From the NCBI GenBank assembly GCA_002309765.1, contig DBXY01000038.1, positions 1-17,840 on the forward strand: a stretch of DNA of 17,840 nt, written 5' to 3'. Source of the DNA: Verrucomicrobia bacterium UBA1200. GTDB lineage: Bacteria > Verrucomicrobiota > Kiritimatiellia > RFP12 > UBA1067. Under the pieces are notes generated by a model, which saw nothing but the letters and a program-made list of their open reading frames with translations, was not told the DNA's origin and made no database searches. The position numbers and the translations under genes are program-made. Positions 12,597 to 17,840 of this stretch are shown in pieces; the stretch's first letter is position 1; each line of letters begins with the position of its first letter.

Positions 12597-14953
12597 AGCT
12601 CCAACACGGCGCGTTCCAGCGGCGGCAGGATCAACCGCATTTTGCCGTTCTCTTCTTTAAGATATTCCGGCTCCCCAAACAGCAATTTGGCTTTTGCAAA
12701 AACCAGGTCGGTTTCAACCTTTTCCTTAGTGGCGTTAACCGCCACCAGACGTTCGCGCTTGCCTAATTTCCAACGCATGGCATAAACGCCGTTTCGGTTT
12801 TCCGCCAGCATTTCAGCCTTTCCGTCCAATACGAACGGAGTGATTTCTTTAATCTCGGCGGGAAATACTTTGGCCGCCGCCAGCAATTCCGGATCTTGCA
12901 GAAGGTTGTAACTGTCGTCATAAAAGGTGTAGTAAATGATTCCTTTCGCGCCGGCCATAATGGCCAAATAGCTCATAGCGCGGAATTCCTGCGGGGTGGG
13001 ACTCCGCGACCAACCGCTGGTTTTTACGTATTTTTGTCCGCCAAATGCTTGGCATACCGCCCAAAGCGCGGTGTCGGTACGGTTGGCGGCCTGTTTTGCC
13101 TCTTTGAATAGACGGTAAACGTTATCGACCGGGGTTTTCGGCACGGGGTAGGGGTCCGGCGCAAGGACGTCTGTCCCGGCGGCGTAATTGGCGTATTGGC
13201 TGGGCACGCAAATCACGGTGTAGGCGATATGGTCAGGATCCAACCGCTTGAAACTGTCGTAACGGCGGAACATTTCTTCGGGCGTTATACCCTTGGGCGC
13301 GGGTTCGTCGCCAGGATTCCATCCCATCACCGCCGTCCGGTTTTTATAGCGCTCAATCACCGGTTTCGGGTCGCCGGCGAATTCGGTGATCACCCGAACT
13401 CCGACCTGGGCGCATTCGTCGAGGAATTCGCCGTAACTGTCTTTGCCCAGTTCGTTGTTTCGGATACTCGCATGAACGGTATTATACCCCCATGCCGCGA
13501 TATCGCGCACGATCGCCAACCGGTGCTCATTGCCGGTGGACCATGAGACTTGGTAAAAACCGAGCGGGAAGAACGGTTGCCCGTTCTCCAGCAGAACATG
13601 GTCTTTGCGCATTTGGTACTTTGCGGCGGGGTGGACGAAAAATTCCGTTTCGGCATTTTCGCCCCAATCCAGGCAGGATCGTTGTTCGGTCGTCAGTTGT
13701 TTGATGAATTTCGGCGCGTATTTGAGTCTGGCCCTTAGGACATGGCGTCCCTCGGTAAGCGGTTTGCCAGGAACCGTCCATTCTCTTTCTTCCGCATTGC
13801 GTTTCGACCACGGACCGTTATCCAGTTGCCATTCGATCGACTCTAAACGGTCGATTCCCAGAGGGTTGGGGTGCAGTTTCGCTACGGCGACCGGCATATC
13901 GCCCGGGTAAAGGTGCTTTCGCTTGGTTTTGATCGCTAAGGCGTCCGGTTCGGTATCGATCAGGCTGAAGTTAACCAGCGGTTGGTCGTCGCTGAAGACA
14001 CAGAATTTGGTTGTGACCGTGCCGCGTCGCGAGACCGTGTAAGTGAACGAAAACTCGGTCTCCCCGTTTTCCGGCACGGTGACGGTTGATGACCCTTGGG
14101 CGTTACTGGCGGTTCCGGCCCGGGAATTGTTGCTCGCCTCGAATTTGGCGGTGAGATTACGGTAACGTGCGGGATCGGCTTCGAGCCGGAGTCTTATTTG
14201 TTTTTGGACGGCGTTGCCGGGTTGGTCGCCGGTTTGGAACTGTTTTATCTTTATTCCCGCCGCCTGAAGCCGCAGCCTAGTTAGAACATTGGTCAACAAC
14301 GCGCCTCCGATAGGGTTGTTCTTGAGCGAGGCGGCGGTGGTCAGCACTATCGAGCCTTTTCCGTAATCAAGGTACGCAAAAAGCGGTTTCCCGTCCGCGC
14401 AGGTTATCGGAGTGTGCCATTCCGGCCCCAATCGGTTCAGATGCGTCCATTGGGTGTAATGTTTTTTTATCAGGTCGCCCAACGATTGCGGAAAACAGAG
14501 AAGCGGGTCTTCCTTAACGGTGACCACTTTGGATTCCGGGGTCTTTTTGGTATGCGCGGAACAATTTTCGCACTCCGAACGGAAATCCGGGTTCAGAGCG
14601 GAGACCCACTGGTTTAAGACCGAGCTGTAATTTGCGTCCACCACCAACAGCGCGCCGCCGCGATTAATCCAATCGCACCATTTTGATGCGTAAGGCGACA
14701 TTTTAACCGTTTTGGTGTAATTGGCCAGCGAGGTGGCAACCACCAAACCGTAACCGTCCAGTTTCTCCGTCAGTTCCGGCAACCGGATGTTCTCGAATTT
14801 GTCGAAACCGATTTCCGCCGCTTTAAGATGGTCGTCGAATTCATTGGCAAAGGCCCGGTTGCCCCAATCGCTGAAAACCACGGCGGCGCGGGGATCTTCG
14901 GCCATTCCGCAACAGGCTGCAGTTAGGGCAGCCAGCAGCAGCCGTATTCTCAT
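12590..14953 (-). CDS. Secreted multidomain protein: GATase1-like domain, Ig-like region, TIM-barrel glycosidase-like domain
   Basis: A 787-aa exported protein (signal peptide about 1-18, MRIRLLLAALTAACCGMA). Residues 20-245 resemble a class I amidotransferase-like/ThuA-type flavodoxin fold (AVVFSDWGN; LVVATSLANY; GGALLVVDANY; GSIVLTTAAS) without a visible catalytic Cys elbow. Residues about 260-445 look like two beta-sandwich regions. Residues about 450-720 form a TIM-barrel like GH2/GH5 relatives: VLLENGQPFFPLGFYQVSW, AAWGYNTVHA, GWNPGDEPAP with D549-E550 as a likely acid/base, and AGAKGIIYYTFYD. The final part is a small beta domain. The substrate is unknown and the nucleophile cannot be assigned safely. 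The ATG overlaps the upstream metalloenzyme stop in an ATGA arrangement (14950-14953), with AGAGGAAG just upstream, so the two genes are translationally coupled. Confidence 0.75.
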   Translation of the reverse strand: MRIRLLLAALTAACCGMAEDPRAAVVFSDWGNRAFANEFDDHLKAAEIGFDKFENIRLPELTEKLDGYGLVVATSLANYTKTVKMSPYASKWCDWINRGGALLVVDANYSSVLNQWVSALNPDFRSECENCSAHTKKTPESKVVTVKEDPLLCFPQSLGDLIKKHYTQWTHLNRLGPEWHTPITCADGKPLFAYLDYGKGSIVLTTAASLKNNPIGGALLTNVLTRLRLQAAGIKIKQFQTGDQPGNAVQKQIRLRLEADPARYRNLTAKFEASNNSRAGTASNAQGSSTVTVPENGETEFSFTYTVSRRGTVTTKFCVFSDDQPLVNFSLIDTEPDALAIKTKRKHLYPGDMPVAVAKLHPNPLGIDRLESIEWQLDNGPWSKRNAEEREWTVPGKPLTEGRHVLRARLKYAPKFIKQLTTEQRSCLDWGENAETEFFVHPAAKYQMRKDHVLLENGQPFFPLGFYQVSWSTGNEHRLAIVRDIAAWGYNTVHASIRNNELGKDSYGEFLDECAQVGVRVITEFAGDPKPVIERYKNRTAVMGWNPGDEPAPKGITPEEMFRRYDSFKRLDPDHIAYTVICVPSQYANYAAGTDVLAPDPYPVPKTPVDNVYRLFKEAKQAANRTDTALWAVCQAFGGQKYVKTSGWSRSPTPQEFRAMSYLAIMAGAKGIIYYTFYDDSYNLLQDPELLAAAKVFPAEIKEITPFVLDGKAEMLAENRNGVYAMRWKLGKRERLVAVNATKEKVETDLVFAKAKLLFGEPEYLKEENGKMRLILPPLERAVLELQ

Positions 14954-15813
14954 TTCGCTTCCTCTTCGAAAAGCTTAAGCAGCCGGGGGGTGATGTCGAT
15001 TAGGCTGGTAATCCCGTCCCGGAACGCTTCCGCGCCCGGACCTACCGTCACCAGCGGAATCGGATTGCGGGTATGGCCTCGGGTGCTCAAATCCTCGATG
15101 TTGCCATGGTCGCTGGTGAGGATCACCAGCACCCCGGCGGCTTCGCAAAGCCGCAACACCCCGCCCAAAAACTGGTCGAGAATGGAGAGGGTGGCAGCCG
15201 CCTTTTCATAATCGCGGGAATGCCCGGCCAGATCGGTCTGGAAATGTTCGAAGAGGGTGAAATCGTTTGCCCGTACCACCTGCATCAGGTGGTCGGCCGC
15301 TTCCAACGGGGTGACCGTTTCCAGCTGATGCCCCTTCTCGCGCAGGATTTCGCGGGTGATGTCGTGGGTTACGGCCTGGCAATCGTCGAGGTCGTCGCGG
15401 GTGCAGATGATTTCCGGCCGGGTAAGCGCCATAACGGTGGTTACGGATTTGAACCGCCGCACCCGGATGTCGTCGATGTCGTCCACCAGATAAGCGTCCG
15501 CGAAACGGCAGCGCACCCCGATGGAGCGCAGCGACATCATAAGGTTTCCCTCTTCGATGATTTTACGCAGCGAAGGGCCGGGGAAGCCTTCGCAGTGCCG
15601 TCCCATAAACTTCGACGTGTTGATGCCGGTAAACATGGTGGCTTGGCCGGTGGCGCTTTGGGGAAGCCCGGCCACGTCAAGGCAGGCGTCGATAAAGGTG
15701 GCGTGCTCGGCAATAAGCGAGCACAATACCGGACAAACGTCGGGATTGACCGGATTGTCCGGGGCGGGTTCGCGAATGCCTACGCCATCAATAAATAGGA
15801 AAAGCACCTTCAT
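14950..15813 (-). CDS. Alkaline-phosphatase-superfamily metalloenzyme (phosphoglycerate/phosphopentomutase-like)
   Basis: A 287-aa cytoplasmic protein with the metal-binding and catalytic layout of the superfamily that includes phosphopentomutase and cofactor-independent phosphoglycerate mutase. Visible are FIDGVG with D9, PQSATGQATMFTG (51-63) where S53 or T55 would be the phosphorylated nucleophile, TDLAGH with D194 and H198, TSDHGNIED with D235 and H236, and RGHTRNPIP with H247. It is short for iPGM (about 510 aa) and lacks its large inserted domain, so it is better described as a PF01676-type metalloenzyme of unknown substrate, perhaps a phosphatase or phosphomutase. The start at 15813 is chosen because MKVLFLFIDG begins the fold; an upstream in-frame start at 15861 precedes the promoter. 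It is coupled to the following secreted TIM-barrel gene. Confidence 0.85.
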   Translation of the reverse strand: MKVLFLFIDGVGIREPAPDNPVNPDVCPVLCSLIAEHATFIDACLDVAGLPQSATGQATMFTGINTSKFMGRHCEGFPGPSLRKIIEEGNLMMSLRSIGVRCRFADAYLVDDIDDIRVRRFKSVTTVMALTRPEIICTRDDLDDCQAVTHDITREILREKGHQLETVTPLEAADHLMQVVRANDFTLFEHFQTDLAGHSRDYEKAAATLSILDQFLGGVLRLCEAAGVLVILTSDHGNIEDLSTRGHTRNPIPLVTVGPGAEAFRDGITSLIDITPRLLKLFEEEAK

Positions 15814-15820
15814 AAGGACA

Positions 15821-15849
15821 TTTATACTATTCTTTGGGGCGACAAGCAA
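15821..15849 (-). promoter_or_regulatory. Promoter giving a probably leaderless transcript for the metalloenzyme gene
   Basis: On the minus strand TTGCTT (15849-15844) is followed after 17 bases by TATAAA (15826-15821), a good -10. Only seven bases separate it from the ATG at 15813, so transcription should start at or next to the start codon. No Shine-Dalgarno sequence is visible before that ATG. Confidence 0.5.
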
Positions 15850-15928
15850 GCCAAAAACCAAGAGCGGGCAAAAAAAGTGCGTGTCATGGCGTTTCAGTGT
15901 CCGGGTTAAAGGCTTTTCCCATCACGGC

Positions 15929-16978
15929 TTACATTCCGCCGCCGCCCATCGGGGCGATACCGCCGGGCATACCGCCGCCCATGCCGCCGCCCGGCATTCT
16001 GCCACCACCCATGCCGCCGCCCGGCATCCTGCCGCCACCCGAATTGCCACCGCGTCCGCCATTCATGCCGCCGCCGCCAGAATTGCCGCCGCGTCCGCCG
16101 TTAAGTCCGCCACCGCCGCCGGTTCCGGGCTGTCCGGGACCGCCGGGACCACCGGCTCCGCCTTCACCGCCGCCGTTCTGTCCACCGGTTTGACCGCCGG
16201 TTTGCCCGCGACGGTTTCTCCCGTTCTGGCTGTCGGTGGCGGGATTCTGGGAATATTTCCAAACCGGAATTTCTATGTCGCGGCTAATCTCAATCGGGTC
16301 GTCGCCCTCCTTAAGCGGTTTTAGGTAAAGCGTTACCGACACTTTGTAGGGCAGGGCGTTGGAGGTTGTCCAATCCTCCTCCCATTCGATTTCCTGGGCG
16401 TTTTCGGTTTGAGCGGCGGAGGGCGGCTCCTTGAGCACTTTGCAGTTCATGGCGATTACCCGCGGGGAAACCACAATGGGGGAGATGTCCTCGTCGACGT
16501 CAAACTCTTCTTCGTCCGTGTCGATAAAATCGGTTGACCACGCTTTGGCCAGCAGTCCGCACGGTTCGCCTTTTTTTCCTTCGTCTTCCACATATAGACG
16601 AATGCGGTGCGGGAGTTCCGCCAACTCGGTTTGTCCGTCGGCGGATTTCAGTTTGCCGATAAAGGCGCGGCCGAGTTTCATCCACTCCATCATGTCGTGG
16701 GCGTTTTCGTCTTCGCCCTCATCGTTCAGAATCATCAGCCCTTTGTCGTCGTCGTTTTTTACGGTGGTGGAGAAGTAGGCCGAACGCAGACCGGATTCGA
16801 TCTGTTTCATCACGTAATCTACCTGCGCCATGGAGTCGGACATTTCCTGCCCGGCGCGCCAGCTTTGCACGGTGGCGTCGAAACAGAAGAAAGACAGCAG
16901 CATCATCACCGAAAGAATGGTGATGGCCATGGTCAACTCAAGCAGGGTGAATCCGTAACTGGCGTTTTGGCGTCTCAT
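15929..16978 (-). CDS. GspJ-like type II secretion pseudopilin with glycine-rich C-terminal tail
   Basis: A 349-aa prepilin-like protein. Its N-terminus has a class III signal, YGFTLLELTMAI, processed between G9 and F10, with the conserved E14 at position +5, and then one hydrophobic helix to about residue 30. The globular part (30-250) fits GspJ in size and position after GspI, and includes acidic stretches such as DTDEEEFDVDED. From about residue 255 the sequence is a glycine-rich low-complexity tail of roughly 95 residues with internal repeats; this is not part of ordinary GspJ. The gene starts five bases after the GspI-like stop and has no strong ribosome binding site, so it probably relies on coupling. 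In the type II system GspJ joins GspI and GspK at the pseudopilus tip. A generic minor pilin is an alternative. Confidence 0.8.
   Translation of the reverse strand: MRRQNASYGFTLLELTMAITILSVMMLLSFFCFDATVQSWRAGQEMSDSMAQVDYVMKQIESGLRSAYFSTTVKNDDDKGLMILNDEGEDENAHDMMEWMKLGRAFIGKLKSADGQTELAELPHRIRLYVEDEGKKGEPCGLLAKAWSTDFIDTDEEEFDVDEDISPIVVSPRVIAMNCKVLKEPPSAAQTENAQEIEWEEDWTTSNALPYKVSVTLYLKPLKEGDDPIEISRDIEIPVWKYSQNPATDSQNGRNRRGQTGGQTGGQNGGGEGGAGGPGGPGQPGTGGGGGLNGGRGGNSGGGGMNGGRGGNSGGGRMPGGGMGGGRMPGGGMGGGMPGGIAPMGGGGM
15981..16040. repeat. Two tandem 30-bp units in the glycine-rich tail
   Basis: Bases 15981-16010 and 16011-16040 are near-identical 30-mers, differing at only two positions in my reading. 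They encode, on the minus strand, two copies of GGGRMPGGGM. The repeats keep the frame of the GspJ-like gene. Confidence 0.85.
16041..16118. repeat. Two tandem 39-bp units in the glycine-rich tail
   Basis: Bases 16041-16079 and 16080-16118 are diverged copies of a 39-bp unit, each starting GAATTGCC and continuing CGCGTCCGCC. On the minus strand they encode versions of a 13-residue unit around LNGGRGGNS and MNGGRGGNS. Confidence 0.75.
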
Positions 16979-16983
16979 GACGG

Positions 16984-17448
16984 TTATTTCTTGCGGATTA
17001 ATCTGACCAGCTCCTCGTACTGGCCTTCCTTGCCCGCTCCCCAGGAAACCCGCGTCCGCAGCACGTAGAGGTTGTCGTCGTCTTCGTCGGAGTCCAAGTC
17101 CTTCTCGTCCACCGAACGCTGGAAGGTGAAGCCCTTGTAATTATCGACGACGTTTTTGTCGAGCTTCAGTTCCAGGTCGTTGATCATCTCCTCGGCGGTT
17201 ACCGTGTCGATGTTCAAGTTCTCGTCCTCTTCCAGATCGGCGGACAGTTCGTCAATGGGCGGAATGGGATAACGGCGTTCGCCGAGGTCGAACACGAATT
17301 GGGCGTCCTGGAACTCCTTGGAGAGCATCATCATCTTGGCGCAATTGCCCATGCCGCTCATCAGCGCGAGCAGTCCGGTGGCAAGGATAAGGGTGGCAAT
17401 CAGCACCTCGATCAGGGTGAAGCCGCCGTTGCGTGGATTAATAATCAT
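16984..17448 (-). CDS. GspI-like type II secretion pseudopilin
   Basis: A 154-aa minor pseudopilin. The class III signal is NGGFTLIEVLIATLILATG, with cleavage before F10 and E14 at +5, followed by the single N-terminal helix. The C-terminal half contains YVLRTRVSWG, like the strand-rich end of GspI. Acidic segments (ADLEEDENLN, DSDEDDDN) are unusually long for the family. ATG at 17454 lies directly against GGAGG (17459-17455), leaving no spacing, so the ATG two codons later at 17448 is taken as the start. The gene overlaps the end of the GspH-like gene by 11 bases and is followed after five bases by the GspJ-like gene, the usual gspH-I-J order. GspI is the core of the tip complex with GspJ and GspK. 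Confidence 0.8.
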   Translation of the reverse strand: MIINPRNGGFTLIEVLIATLILATGLLALMSGMGNCAKMMMLSKEFQDAQFVFDLGERRYPIPPIDELSADLEEDENLNIDTVTAEEMINDLELKLDKNVVDNYKGFTFQRSVDEKDLDSDEDDDNLYVLRTRVSWGAGKEGQYEELVRLIRKK

Positions 17449-17840
17449 CGTCATCCTCCACTTTGGCGTTTCCGAACCGGTCGATAATGATTACCGCCCG
17501 GTCGATTTCCTTCCCCTCTTCGGAGTCTTGCGGGGTGACGATTACCCGGTACGGGAGACAGCGTCCGTTGCTTTCGTATGGGATCCGAACGGTTTGCCGC
17601 TCCCGGCGGGTGACGTTGCCCTCTTCATCCTCTTCCTCATCCTCCTCCTCGGAATCGAGCGTCAACTCGTCCGCCACTTCCTCTTCCTCAAGCGCGTCTT
17701 CGTCGATTACCGCCTCGAAATGCACCTGCTCGTACTTTTTCTCGGTCTCCAGCGACGACATCCGGGTTGGTCCGCCGGAATTGTCGCCGGGATCGTCTGC
17801 CGCCACTTCCCCGGCGTCGGATCCTTTTACGGAGGCGGCA
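17438..17840 (-). CDS. C-terminal part of a GspH-like pseudopilin (cut by window edge)
   Basis: The frame is open through the right window edge, so only the C-terminal 133 or so residues are visible and the prepilin signal lies outside. The end RCLPYRVIVTP followed by IDRAVIIIDRFGNAKV resembles the last strands of GspH/FimT-type pseudopilins, and position upstream of GspI- and GspJ-like genes supports this. The visible part contains a striking acidic run (about 17618-17702: DEDALEEEEVADELTL, then EEEDEEEDEEG) and ends DDDDY. An internal GTG at 17806 or ATG near 17761 could start a shorter protein, but the open frame and context favour a partial gene. Assignment to GspH rests mainly on gene order. 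Confidence 0.6.
   Translation of the reverse strand, partial: AASVKGSDAGEVAADDPGDNSGGPTRMSSLETEKKYEQVHFEAVIDEDALEEEEVADELTLDSEEEDEEEDEEGNVTRRERQTVRIPYESNGRCLPYRVIVTPQDSEEGKEIDRAVIIIDRFGNAKVEDDDDY
17455..17459 (-). promoter_or_regulatory. Ribosome binding site of the GspI-like gene
   Basis: Minus-strand GGAGG is six bases from the ATG at 17448 but directly touches the ATG at 17454, which decides in favour of the inner start. It lies inside the 3' end of the GspH-like gene. Confidence 0.6.

Noticed and set aside
15840..15928. Possible intrinsic terminator after the GspJ-like gene (minus-strand run of seven T at about 15870-15876)
   Set aside because: No convincing GC-rich stem precedes the T-run in the minus-strand direction.
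15981..16118. Regular short repeats considered as a CRISPR-like array
   Set aside because: Units are directly tandem without unique spacers and encode in-frame glycine-rich peptide repeats.
15834..16193. A + strand proline-rich frame resembling a repetitive PPP protein
   Set aside because: It is the mirror image of the glycine-rich tail of the GspJ-like gene, which has a valid prepilin start and operon context.

Overview
The window looks like a chromosomal segment from a GC-rich member of the PVC group, most likely Lentisphaerota, Kiritimatiellota or a relative. This is an inference from gene content: a Tat-exported Gfo/Idh/MocA oxidoreductase next to secreted carbohydrate-active proteins, a run of type II secretion pseudopilins, and an orotate phosphoribosyltransferase of an unusual branch. 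No rRNA, tRNA, CRISPR array or insertion sequence was recognised. The window is almost fully coding. The longest non-coding gap is about 180 bases (4954-5132).

Region 1 (63-4953, + strand) is a compact three-gene cassette that looks like anti-phage defence. It holds a 1092-aa Eco57I-type adenine methyltransferase with its own C-terminal target-recognition region, a YhcG/DUF1016 PD-(D/E)xK nuclease 15 bases downstream, and a stand-alone DprA-like SLOG protein one base after that. The methyltransferase probably marks self DNA and the nuclease probably cuts. The SLOG protein may sense a nucleotide or bind DNA. I do not know a named system with exactly this composition, so this is the best candidate for something undescribed. 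The left edge falls 62 bases before the first gene, so further members (for example a helicase) may lie outside.

Region 2 (5021-11082, + strand) is a promoter followed by four exported proteins: the Tat-exported Gfo/Idh/MocA oxidoreductase, a beta-propeller protein like oligogalacturonate lyase/TolB, a secreted class I glutamine amidotransferase (C26-like) with an unrecognised C-terminal half, and a GH10 endo-xylanase. It reads as a plant-polysaccharide utilisation operon. The exact substrate beyond xylan is not evident.

Region 3 (11157-12596, + strand) has a near-consensus promoter, pyrE and a monotopic polyprenyl-phosphate sugar-1-phosphate transferase that would start surface glycan synthesis. 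It meets Region 4 tail to tail, with the last seven bases of both coding sequences overlapping.

Region 4 (12590-17840, - strand) holds, in transcription order, the end of a GspH-like protein, GspI-like and GspJ-like pseudopilins, then (from its own promoter) an alkaline-phosphatase-superfamily metalloenzyme translationally coupled to a secreted multidomain TIM-barrel protein. The pseudopilins are unusually acidic and the GspJ-like one ends in a long glycine-rich repeat tail. A type II secretion system would fit the export of the glycan-active enzymes encoded nearby.
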